Assembly: GCA_016938395.1 (NCBI GenBank)
Contig: JAFGUS010000015.1
Coordinates: forward strand, 1 to 14,477
From: Coriobacteriia bacterium
GTDB lineage: Bacteria; Actinomycetota; Coriobacteriia; Anaerosomatales; Anaerosomataceae
Direction of reading: 5' to 3'
Length of the DNA stretch: 14,477 nt
Below the pieces are notes generated by a model. That model had not been told where the DNA came from, did no database searches, and was given only the letters and a program-made list of their open reading frames with translations. Each line of letters opens with the position of its first letter. Positions within the stretch are counted from its first letter, which is position 1. This document shows, piece after piece, positions 8,025-14,395 of the stretch. A program made the translations under genes and the position numbers.

Positions 8025-8666
8025 TCACACGCGACCTCCACCATCGGCCCGTGAGAGGTAGTAAAGGGTATGGAGCAGTTCGTGCACGGGGTCGGTGTTG
8101 TGAAGTGTCACTCCCGGTGGAACACGCACGATCATCGACGTGTAGTTCAGGATGATGCGAACGCCGGCGGCGGAGAGACGGTCCGCCGCCTCCTGGGCGG
8201 CCTCCGGCGGCACTGCCACGACCCCGATCCGGATGTCCTGGTCGCGGACGACGCGCTCGAGCTGCTCGATCGGCTGGATCGTGACATCTCCGATGCGCGT
8301 CCCCACCTTGCGGGCGTCGCTGTCGAAAATCGCAGTCACCATGAATCCGTGCTGCCGCAGCCCGTTGTAGCCTGCGATGGCCGAGCCGAGGTTACCGGCG
8401 CCTACGAGCGCCAGACGATGCACGTGATCGGCGCCCAGGATCCGCTGGATGCGGTCGACGAGGTTGACGACGTCGTAGCCCACGCCGCGCTTGCCGAACG
8501 ATCCGAAGTGCGTGAGGTCACGCCGAATCTGAGCGGGGTTCACGAGTGTCAGTTCGCCCATGCGCGCCGAGGAGACCGTCGCCACTCCGTCTCGCCTGAG
8601 CTGGATGAGAGAATTCAGGTAAAGCGGGAGGCGCTCGATGACACCTTCGGGGATGCGTTCGGGCAC
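8025..8666 (-). CDS. rex: Redox-sensing transcriptional repressor Rex
   Basis: Rex represses fermentative and respiratory genes and leaves DNA when the NADH/NAD+ ratio rises. The protein has an N-terminal winged helix whose recognition region reads NPAQIRRDLTHFGSFGKRG (about 43-61). A Rossmann fold with GAGNLG (89-94) binds the dinucleotide, and a C-terminal domain-swapped helix (about 190-213) completes it. I chose the GTG at 8664-8666 (213 residues) because GGAG sits six bases upstream (8673-8676). The frame also offers ATG at 8676-8678 and GTG at 8679-8681 (217 and 218 residues), which lack a visible ribosome-binding site. The neighbour tatA matches the B. subtilis order. An inverted repeat over the probable rex promoter suggests autoregulation. 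Confidence 0.95.
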   Translation of the reverse strand: MPERIPEGVIERLPLYLNSLIQLRRDGVATVSSARMGELTLVNPAQIRRDLTHFGSFGKRGVGYDVVNLVDRIQRILGADHVHRLALVGAGNLGSAIAGYNGLRQHGFMVTAIFDSDARKVGTRIGDVTIQPIEQLERVVRDQDIRIGVVAVPPEAAQEAADRLSAAGVRIILNYTSMIVRVPPGVTLHNTDPVHELLHTLYYLSRADGGGRV

Positions 8667-8707
8667 AGCGGACTCCATCACAAGCAGCCGGACGTGCTAC
8701 CGACATG

Positions 8708-8733
8708 GTAACCGCGCGTTACAAAGCTGTATA
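8708..8733 (-). promoter_or_regulatory. Candidate rex promoter with operator-like inverted repeat
   Basis: On the minus strand TATACA (8728-8733) is a -10-like box with no convincing -35. It is followed at the predicted start point by TTGTAACGCGCGGTTACCA, containing a perfect inverted repeat GTAAC-N5-GTTAC (8708-8722). A further match to one arm, GCGGTTAC on the plus strand (8753-8760), pairs perfectly with 8708-8715. The Rex consensus in Gram-positives is TTGTGAA-N4-TTCACAA. This site keeps the TTGT and the palindromic shape but differs in the core and is one base longer. Autoregulation is an inference. Confidence 0.35.
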
Positions 8734-8756
8734 GAAGCGCCCCCGGGCGAGTGCGG

Positions 8757-9881
8757 TTACGGGTGACGCGATGTCTCCCGCACCAGACTGATGATGTCCG
8801 ACCGCGTCACGATGCCGGCGAGCCGCCCGTCCTCGACGACCAGGATGGCCCCTGGTCCCGCGGATTCGAGCCGGCCGAGGACCTCGTCGACCGATGTCTG
8901 TGGTGTCGCGACCACGTCCCGCAGGTCTCGCGCGGCCACATCGGCCACCGTCATCAGAGCCCACTCCTCCCGCGGCACTTCGTTGACCCTGTCGATATCG
9001 ATCAGACCGATGACCCGCCCGTCTTTGACGACCGGATACCGCGTGTGACGCCCGCCGAGGAGGTACGAGTGCGCCATCTCCTCGAGGGTGATGTCGGCCG
9101 GTGCCAGAACGGCAGGCGTCGACATGATCCGGCTCAGCGGTACCTCGGCAAGCGCAGCGCGCATGAGCTGCTGCTGATACGCACCCGCCGCAAGACTCGT
9201 GAGGAACCACCCCATCACCGCGAACCACACGAGGTCGAACGTCCCCTGCAGGACCCCGAACACCGCGATCGCGATGAGGATGCTGCCGAGCGCCTGCCCC
9301 ACGCGGCTCGCCCATTTGGTCGCCTTGAGGAGGTCCTTCGTGAGCGCCCAGAGCAGCGCTCTGAGGACGCGACCCCCGTCGAGCGGGAAGCCCGGAAGCA
9401 GGTTGAAGAACGCCAGCGACGCGTTGATGAGCGCGAGGTACTCGAGCGGAACCCAGAACACGTCGCGCGCACCGGCCGCGCGCAGGGCCACGAAAGCGAA
9501 CCAGGCCCCTACCGCGATGAGAATGCTCGTAAGGGGCCCTGCGATGGCCATGACGAACTCGTGCCCGGGTCCGCGCGGCTCGTCCTCGAGCTGCGAGACG
9601 CCGCCGAAGAGGAACAGTGTGACCTTGGAGATGCGGAGACCGCCCGCCCGGGCCACGAGCGAGTGGGCCAACTCGTGCAGCACGAGCGACCCGAAGAACG
9701 CGAGGGCTGTCACGAAGCCAAGCGCCACGTACGTGACGGGACCGCGGTCAGGAAGTGCGGACGGAAAGTAGCTGGTCGTCAACGTCGAGGCGACCAGGAA
9801 GAACACGAAGAACCAGCTCGCATCGACCTCGATGGGTATCCCAAAGATGCGGCCCAGCTTGAGCGACGGGAGTCCGAACAT
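8757..9881 (-). CDS. M50 family site-2-type zinc metalloprotease with two CBS domains
   Basis: This is an intramembrane protease of the site-2 protease family (374 residues). Several transmembrane helices occupy about residues 20-240. The zinc-binding HELAH lies within one helix (69-73), and the second signature NLLPGFPLDGG (160-170) supplies the third ligand aspartate (D168). The C-terminal part holds a pair of CBS domains (about 247-300 and 313-370), which in this subfamily sense adenine nucleotides such as ATP, AMP or possibly SAM-related ligands. Both catalytic motifs are intact. The start ATG (9879-9881) has only a weak ribosome-binding site and lies against a GGGTC-AGCC-GACCC hairpin. 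It follows mtnP by 36 bases, so coupling is likely. Its substrate cannot be deduced; no anti-sigma factor is nearby. Confidence 0.94.
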   Translation of the reverse strand: MFGLPSLKLGRIFGIPIEVDASWFFVFFLVASTLTTSYFPSALPDRGPVTYVALGFVTALAFFGSLVLHELAHSLVARAGGLRISKVTLFLFGGVSQLEDEPRGPGHEFVMAIAGPLTSILIAVGAWFAFVALRAAGARDVFWVPLEYLALINASLAFFNLLPGFPLDGGRVLRALLWALTKDLLKATKWASRVGQALGSILIAIAVFGVLQGTFDLVWFAVMGWFLTSLAAGAYQQQLMRAALAEVPLSRIMSTPAVLAPADITLEEMAHSYLLGGRHTRYPVVKDGRVIGLIDIDRVNEVPREEWALMTVADVAARDLRDVVATPQTSVDEVLGRLESAGPGAILVVEDGRLAGIVTRSDIISLVRETSRHP

Positions 9882-9895
9882 GGGTCAGCCGACCC
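9882..9895 (-). repeat. Hairpin abutting the M50 protease start codon
   Basis: GGGTC (9882-9886) and GACCC (9891-9895) form a perfect five-bp stem with a four-base loop immediately before the ATG at 9879-9881. It occupies the position of the ribosome-binding site, which is otherwise poor. It could restrain initiation unless ribosomes arriving from mtnP open it. Confidence 0.35.
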
Positions 9896-9917
9896 ACATG
9901 TCGCAGCGAACCACCAT

Positions 9918-10712
9918 CTAGAACACCGCGCCATCAAGAGCGGTCGCACATACGCATGGACGCTCGGCAGGCAGCGCGGGGATCATCTCGAAGAGCAGAT
10001 CCTTCACCTTCTGGTTGTTCTCGGCGAACACGCGCACGACCTCATCGTTGGTGACCGGCTCGGCGCCGGCGGTGCCTGCGTCGTAGTCGGTGATCAGCGA
10101 GATGTTGCAGTAGCAGATCGCAAGCTCGCGGGCGAGATACGACTCGGGGTACTGGGTCATGTTGATGACCTCCCAGCCCTGGGATGCGAACCAGCGTGAC
10201 TCGGCACGCGTGGAGAAGCGGGGACCCTGGATGACGACCACCGTGCCGGAGGGATGCACGCCGATGCCAAGCTCCTCACACTTCTCGATGGCGATCTGGC
10301 GCATGGTCGGGCAGTAGGGGTCGGCCGACGACACGTGCGTGGTCTGCGGTCCGTCATAGAACGTGTCCTTGCGCCCCGACGTCCTGTCCACGAACTGATC
10401 GCAGATGACGAAGTCGCCCGGCTTTACGTGAGGCTGCAGCGAGCCGCATGCATTGGGCCCGATAATCCGGCTCACCCCGAGTTCCTTCATCGCCCAGACA
10501 TTCGCCCGGTAGTTGATGACGTGCGGCGGATACTGATGAGACAGCCCGTGCCGCGGCAGGAACGCAACGGTCCGGCCGCCGATCTCCCCGTACATCACCG
10601 GCGAAGACGGCTCGCCGTAGGGAGTATCGACTGCTATCTCGACCGCATTCTCGAGCAGAGAGTAGAAGCCGCTGCCGCCGAACACGCCGATCTCAGCTTT
10701 GGGGTATCCCAT
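9918..10712 (-). CDS. mtnP: S-methyl-5'-thioadenosine phosphorylase
   Basis: The enzyme phosphorolyses 5'-methylthioadenosine, a by-product of polyamine synthesis and other SAM reactions, to adenine and 5-methylthioribose-1-phosphate. The 264-residue protein shows the PNP/MTAP family features: GGSGFY (12-17), the phosphate-binding RHG (54-56), NACGSL (87-92), GPRFSTRAES (163-172), NMTQYPE (184-190) and TDYD (208-211). The two aspartates of TDYD (D209, D211) correspond to those that favour a 6-amino purine in human MTAP, so adenosine-type substrates are more likely than inosine types; a related purine phosphorylase is the alternative. The ATG at 10710-10712 has AAGGAGT upstream. The frame is open to 10781, but that extension runs through the putative promoter. 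SAM-consuming DUF62 is two genes upstream. Confidence 0.88.
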   Translation of the reverse strand: MGYPKAEIGVFGGSGFYSLLENAVEIAVDTPYGEPSSPVMYGEIGGRTVAFLPRHGLSHQYPPHVINYRANVWAMKELGVSRIIGPNACGSLQPHVKPGDFVICDQFVDRTSGRKDTFYDGPQTTHVSSADPYCPTMRQIAIEKCEELGIGVHPSGTVVVIQGPRFSTRAESRWFASQGWEVINMTQYPESYLARELAICYCNISLITDYDAGTAGAEPVTNDEVVRVFAENNQKVKDLLFEMIPALPAERPCVCATALDGAVF

Positions 10713-10769
10713 GAGACGACTCCTTGCTCCAGCGCCAGCGAGGGCGGCGCATCGGATCCGACGCCATCG

Positions 10770-10797
10770 ATTGTAGCCCAACTGCTCGGCCGCTCAG
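10770..10797 (-). promoter_or_regulatory. Candidate promoter for mtnP
   Basis: TACAAT (10770-10775, minus strand) matches five of six bases of a -10 box. Sixteen bases upstream CTGAGC (10792-10797) is a weak -35 (three of six) overlapping the stop codon of the upstream exoribonuclease gene. The predicted start gives a leader of about 50 nucleotides. Within it is a near-perfect 16-base palindrome with the core TCGGATCCGA (10752-10761). mtnP could therefore be transcribed separately from its upstream neighbours. Confidence 0.4.
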
Positions 10798-11786
10798 GCG
10801 CTCATCGCATGAAGCACCCTTCGGGGCTTCGAGCCCTCTCCGGCGGTTGTTTCACGGGGTGCGCGCAGCGGCCTCCCGAACGGGTTGTCGGGACCGGTCC
10901 ATGGCTCCTGCACCAGCCCGGCCGGCCGAAGGCTTTCGGCAAAACCCGTGGCCGTGATGTCGATCTCGTCGGCACGGTGGAGCAACAGCGCCTCGAGTGT
11001 GGCCGGGGCCGGTACCGACGACCCTTGACCGTCCTGGTGATGCGCCGCGATGGCGTGCGTGAGGCAGAGCATGACCTCGGGGCTCATCTGCGGATCAACG
11101 CGCTCACCGACAGCACGGATGCGGCGCTCACCCAGCATCACATGCCCCAGCAAGCGACCCTCGTCGGTCAGATCGATTCCGATGCCGCCGCGGAGCTGCT
11201 CGACCACGCCGATATCGTGCAGCAACCCGGCAGAGACGAGCAGGTCGCGGGCGGCCAGTGGATAGGCGTCGGCGAGGTGGGAGCATGTAGCGGCGACCGC
11301 GACGGTATGCTCGAGCAGACCTCCGACACACGCGTGGTGCGCGGCTGGCGAGACCTTGAAGCGGGCGAAGAAGGCACGGTCGCCGAACACGCCCCGGAGC
11401 AGCGCGGCGAGCGCCGGATCGTCTACGGAGCGGGTGAGCGTCTGAAGCTCATCGACCATCTCGCGCACGTCACGGCTGCTAACGGCCATGACCTCGGTCG
11501 CCTCGTAGTGCTCCGACGGCCGCAGGCCGGTAACCGAGATGCGGTCGGACCCGCGGTAGGAGGTCACCACCCCCCTGACACGGACCACCGTATCGACCGG
11601 CACGTCCTGGGCGGTGCGGTCGGGCCGGAACATGATACCGGCGACGCGCCCACTCCTATCCGTGAGCTCGAGCGAGAGATAGGCCTCGCCTGTTCTGGCG
11701 GCCCGCATCTCCTTGCCCCGCAGCACGTACGTGTCGTCGACCTTGTCCCCCGGGCGAAGTTCCGCCGCATATCGCCGGGTTGCCAT
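10794..11786 (-). CDS. YhaM-like 3'-5' exoribonuclease (OB-fold plus HD domain)
   Basis: The 330-residue protein combines an N-terminal OB-fold nucleic-acid-binding domain (about 10-95) with a metal-dependent HD phosphohydrolase domain (about 145-290). HD-domain ligands are visible as H150/H151, H160 (GLLEHT), H190-D191 (LLHDIG) and H249-H250 (AIAAHH). A further LHRADEID segment (269-276) resembles the LHYIDNLD region of B. subtilis YhaM. YhaM degrades RNA and some DNA from the 3' end; that activity is inferred here from architecture. The usual length is about 310-320. An extra C-terminal tail of about 45 residues contains the FGRPLRAP-type motif. The ATG at 11784-11786 has GGAGG six bases upstream. 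The open frame reaches 11849, but that extension has no ribosome-binding site. It lies 70 bases after the DUF62 gene. Confidence 0.87.
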   Translation of the reverse strand: MATRRYAAELRPGDKVDDTYVLRGKEMRAARTGEAYLSLELTDRSGRVAGIMFRPDRTAQDVPVDTVVRVRGVVTSYRGSDRISVTGLRPSEHYEATEVMAVSSRDVREMVDELQTLTRSVDDPALAALLRGVFGDRAFFARFKVSPAAHHACVGGLLEHTVAVAATCSHLADAYPLAARDLLVSAGLLHDIGVVEQLRGGIGIDLTDEGRLLGHVMLGERRIRAVGERVDPQMSPEVMLCLTHAIAAHHQDGQGSSVPAPATLEALLLHRADEIDITATGFAESLRPAGLVQEPWTGPDNPFGRPLRAPRETTAGEGSKPRRVLHAMSA

Positions 11787-11856
11787 CTCTGCCCTCCGCT
11801 CGTCGTCTACTCCGGCAGAGCGTAGCGGGCGGGTATGACATCGCGGCATGCGATGG

Positions 11857-12669
11857 CTACTCCGGTGGCAGCGGCCGAATCCGGGCGGTGGCCCCCGGCT
11901 CGACGCCGTAGCGCTCCGATGCGCTTCCGAGACGCACGGCCAGCGTGAGCCACCCGGAGGAGTCGATGAGGGTCACCGGCTCACCCTCACTGACATCCGA
12001 GAACGTGCGACCGAACGGCACCTCAATCCGCAGATGGCCGAACGCGAGTTCCAATCGTCCGGTATCCAGACCGCGATCGAGAACCTCCTCGGCGGATACC
12101 GCCATACGCAGGGAGCCGAAGCGGTCGATGTCGATCACCTCGGCGATGAGCGCGTCGCCCTCCTGGCGGCACGGCCCGAATGGCGCGGGGGCCAACTCGT
12201 CGATGGCGACGGGCTCCCCTATGGCCTCGAGTGCGACGCCGCATGCCAAAGCCGCGGCCGCAGGCGCAAGGATGTCCCGGGCGTGGAAGGTCGGCAGCGG
12301 CTGACGGAAGTCCAGGTGCTCGGGGACCAGCGAGTATGCCGCTGTCACACCGCCCGACCGCCAGCTGGCCGGTATCAAGACACCGTTGTCGGGTCCGACG
12401 AGGATGCTCCCGTCGCCCGTCACGAGTGCGAGATCCATCCTGCCCCCGCCGACTCCGGGGTCGGCGACCACCAGGTGTATGGCGTCCGGCAGCTGCCAGA
12501 CGCCCGCTGCGGCCACCGCGGCGGCCTTCCGCACGTCGAACGGCGGGATGTTGTGTGCGAGATCGACGATCCGTGCCTGGGGACACGCACGGTGGATGAC
12601 CGCGTGGCAGATCCCCACGAAGGTATCACCGGTACCGAAGTCGGACGTGAAGCAGATTATCGAGTGCAT
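11857..12669 (-). CDS. S-adenosyl-L-methionine hydroxide adenosyltransferase (DUF62 family)
   Basis: Members of this family hydrolyse SAM to adenosine and L-methionine and are relatives of fluorinase and chlorinase. The 270-residue protein carries the family motifs in order: TSDFGTGD (8-15), VDLAHNI (35-41), ADPGVG (69-74), GPDNG (92-96), TFHARD (127-132) and DRFGSL (182-187). The Asp, Arg and His associated with water activation in the hydrolases are present in ADPGVG and FHARD. I see no long inserted loop of the halogenase kind, though this cannot be measured without alignment. The ATG at 12667-12669 follows GAGGAGGT by seven to eight bases. The frame is open to 12780, but that extension would run into the divergent gene. 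It is transcribed divergently from the lipoprotein gene. Confidence 0.93.
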   Translation of the reverse strand: MHSIICFTSDFGTGDTFVGICHAVIHRACPQARIVDLAHNIPPFDVRKAAAVAAAGVWQLPDAIHLVVADPGVGGGRMDLALVTGDGSILVGPDNGVLIPASWRSGGVTAAYSLVPEHLDFRQPLPTFHARDILAPAAAALACGVALEAIGEPVAIDELAPAPFGPCRQEGDALIAEVIDIDRFGSLRMAVSAEEVLDRGLDTGRLELAFGHLRIEVPFGRTFSDVSEGEPVTLIDSSGWLTLAVRLGSASERYGVEPGATARIRPLPPE

Positions 12670-12690
12670 ACGCAGTACCTCCTCGAGCCT

Positions 12691-12702
12691 CACGGCGCCG
12701 TG
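12691..12702. promoter_or_regulatory. Perfect 12-base palindrome in the divergent intergenic region
   Basis: CACGGCGCCGTG is a perfect palindrome in the 79-base gap between the divergent DUF62 and lipoprotein starts, just upstream of the DUF62 ribosome-binding site. On the plus strand TACTAT (12711-12716) is a weak -10-like element for the lipoprotein gene, with no clear -35. A shared operator controlling both genes is possible, but GC-rich palindromes can occur by chance. Confidence 0.35.
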
Positions 12703-12748
12703 GGATGGTCTACTATTGACGGTGACGGCGACCAACGGGGTGGGACCG

Positions 12749-13192
12749 ATGAACATGCGAGCAGCGGTACTCTGCATCATGGTTCTTGGTGCCGTGACGA
12801 TAGCGGCGTGCGGTCAGCCGTTCACTGCGACCTATATACCCGAGGGCGGTTCGTATACAGCCGACGACCTTACCGCACTCCTGTCATCAGCCGACACAGG
12901 CGCGGCAGCGGACATCGAGCCCGAGGAAGTCGCCGCGGAACGCCAGCGCATCCTCGCGGACCTTCGCCAGAATGGCGAAGACGTCGCCGCGCTCGCGAAC
13001 GTCCTCACGCAGGAGTTCCCGCCCGATGTGCACGCGGTGCCGGTTCTCGTCGAACGGTGCACGTACGAAGCCGAGCCTGCATGGGTGGTCGTCGAGGCGT
13101 GGGGTGACCAGGGCCAGCCGCTCGCCTTCCGCCGCCTGTGGGTGTTCTCCTCCGACACGAATGCCGTGCTCGCCGCCCAGTCTGCTCGCTAA
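12749..13192 (+). CDS. Small predicted lipoprotein of unknown function
   Basis: This is the only plus-strand gene. The 147-residue product begins with a short Arg-containing n-region and a hydrophobic stretch (5-20), ending in a lipobox IAAC with the acylated cysteine at residue 21, so it should be anchored to the outer face of the membrane. The mature part is acidic and Ala-rich with a predicted helical segment (about 58-90), one further cysteine (C104) and a C-terminal half that looks like alternating strands (98-135, WVVVEAWG, RRLWVFSSD). I recognise no domain. ATG at 12749-12751 is the chosen start, with a weak GGTGGGA upstream; a second ATG is two codons on. Its stop codon overlaps by four bases the stop of the convergent minus-strand gene. 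Confidence 0.82.
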   Translation: MNMRAAVLCIMVLGAVTIAACGQPFTATYIPEGGSYTADDLTALLSSADTGAAADIEPEEVAAERQRILADLRQNGEDVAALANVLTQEFPPDVHAVPVLVERCTYEAEPAWVVVEAWGDQGQPLAFRRLWVFSSDTNAVLAAQSAR

Positions 13193-13626
13193 GCAGCTCC
13201 CGCGGAGTCATCGCCCACGCCGAGCACCCTCAGTGCCTCCTCGCGTGCCCTCACACGTGACCACCCGGCCCCCACAAGGTCCGCCTCGATGGAGGCAGCC
13301 ACGAGACGCCGGCGGGCGCTGACTGAGACGGCATCGCGCCTCGAAAGCACGCGCCGGCGGATCACGGCCTCGAAGTAGGCACGCACGCGAGCCTGGCGGT
13401 CACCCGCAAGCTCCCGCCCATCCCACGCATTAAAGCGGAAGGCGCTGGCCTGCACCGCATCGCGTACGTGGTTGTCGGCGACTCCGCGCCTACGGGCCTC
13501 GCGGGCGAGTACGTCGAGCCACACGGGCAGAGAGATCCCCGCTTCGCTGGCCAAGAGTGAGAGCTGCACCACGGTCAACGCCTCCTTCGCGATTCTGCGA
13601 AGAAGCGTAGCTGCCGGGTCTGACAC
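13189..13626 (-). CDS. Hypothetical basic protein
   Basis: No family is recognised. From the chosen GTG (13624-13626) the product is about 145 residues, mainly helical in character, arginine-rich, with no cysteine, signal peptide or membrane segment. Two helical blocks stand out, about residues 35-65 (LAREARRRGVADNHVRDAVQ) and 105-140 (RRLVAASIEADLVGAGWSRV). The charge would suit nucleic-acid or ribosome association, but that is speculation. It starts about 35 bases after the DUF2085 stop and probably shares its transcript. The start is uncertain: GTG at 13636-13638 is another option, and neither has a good ribosome-binding site. Its TAG stop overlaps the TAA of the lipoprotein gene by four bases. 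Confidence 0.62.
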   Translation of the reverse strand: MSDPAATLLRRIAKEALTVVQLSLLASEAGISLPVWLDVLAREARRRGVADNHVRDAVQASAFRFNAWDGRELAGDRQARVRAYFEAVIRRRVLSRRDAVSVSARRRLVAASIEADLVGAGWSRVRAREEALRVLGVGDDSAGAA

Positions 13627-13660
13627 GGACCCGAGCACAGGACCCGAGGTACCACCCGAA

Positions 13661-14338
13661 TCAGGCGAGGCGCTCCAGACCGACACGCAACGCCGCCGCC
13701 CCCGCGATCTCGGCCGCAGCAAGCAGCGCCGCGATGAGCAGCTGCAGACCTGCATCGCGCCACCGGTCGGCGGCCCGTTCGAAGGGGGGCATCAGACCGA
13801 CGAAGACGAGGTTGACCGTCACGAAGGTGACAATGATCGCGGCGGACGCCACCAACGGATAGACGACCCCGGTGAGCGGCAGCAACCAGCGGGTGACCCC
13901 GAAGGCGACCACCAGTGCGGCCACCCACAGCAGGACCTGCCCCGTGCCTTCAGGCACACGCCCCGACCCGGATCGTCGCCAGAGCTGCGCGTTGACCATA
14001 GGGACGGTCAGCGCCGCAAGACCCCATCCGGTCACGAGGCCGGTGGCGAGCCTGAGATCGTTGGTCGTCTGCCTGAGTCCCGCATACGACGTCACTCCAT
14101 CGAACGCCATCGAGCCGACGAACAAGCCGATGAGCGCGAGGACGGGCCACCGAGGCAGCTCGGTCGGCCGACTACGCCGCGCGAGCGCCCAGAGCACGAT
14201 GATGCCCAGGGCGAAGCCGAGGTAGATACCCGTATCGCGCGCGCACACGGGCAGTTGATAGCCACCGGCGAAGTACGATCGCTCCGGAAGCTGGTGGCAG
14301 AGGCCGTAGCCAAGCGCATGGAAGAACCAGTCCAGCAT
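13661..14338 (-). CDS. DUF2085 family membrane protein
   Basis: The 225-residue protein matches the DUF2085 pattern: an N-terminal CHQLPERS (14-21), then a Gly/Gln stretch and PVCARDTGIYLGF (30-42), followed by about six hydrophobic helices (roughly 37-53, 65-79, 97-115, 134-152, 158-183 and 197-216). The conserved FDGVTSYAGLRQTTNDLR region (79-96) lies in a loop after the second helix. The paired Cys/His near the N-terminus suggests a metal or redox site, but the family has no established function. ATG at 14336-14338 follows GGGAGAGG closely. It is the first protein gene after tRNA-Pro, with a strong hairpin between. Confidence 0.9.
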   Translation of the reverse strand: MLDWFFHALGYGLCHQLPERSYFAGGYQLPVCARDTGIYLGFALGIIVLWALARRSRPTELPRWPVLALIGLFVGSMAFDGVTSYAGLRQTTNDLRLATGLVTGWGLAALTVPMVNAQLWRRSGSGRVPEGTGQVLLWVAALVVAFGVTRWLLPLTGVVYPLVASAAIIVTFVTVNLVFVGLMPPFERAADRWRDAGLQLLIAALLAAAEIAGAAALRVGLERLA

Positions 14339-14357
14339 TACCTCTCCCGAAACGCGA

Positions 14358-14383
14358 CGACAGGCCGGCGAACCGGCCTGTCG
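14358..14383 (-). terminator. UUCG-loop hairpin after tRNA-Pro
   Basis: An 11-bp perfect stem (14358-14368 with 14373-14383) closes a four-base loop that reads UUCG in the minus-strand RNA, an exceptionally stable tetraloop. It begins about 12 bases past the tRNA CCA end and ends about 20 bases before the DUF2085 start codon. Only UUU appears downstream, after a six-base interval, so it may be a weak terminator, a 3' processing or stability element for the tRNA, or an attenuator for DUF2085. Confidence 0.55.
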
Positions 14384-14395
14384 GTCATGGTCTGA

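Noticed and set aside
8098..8111. TTGTGAAGTGTCAC, resembling a Rex operator, on the plus strand
   Set aside because: It lies inside the rex coding region (encoding part of LHNTD), has the wrong spacing and an incomplete right arm.
8751..10199. Plus-strand open frame (482 codons) opposite the M50 protease and mtnP genes
   Set aside because: Low-complexity, Arg/Glu/His-rich shadow spanning two well-supported genes.
10254..11825. Plus-strand open frame (523 codons) opposite mtnP and the YhaM-like gene
   Set aside because: Shadow frame across two supported minus-strand genes; no start signal or recognisable motif.
12670..12780. N-terminal extension of the DUF62 gene
   Set aside because: It would overlap the divergent lipoprotein gene; the family-like start MHSIICFTSDFG at 12669 has a good ribosome-binding site.
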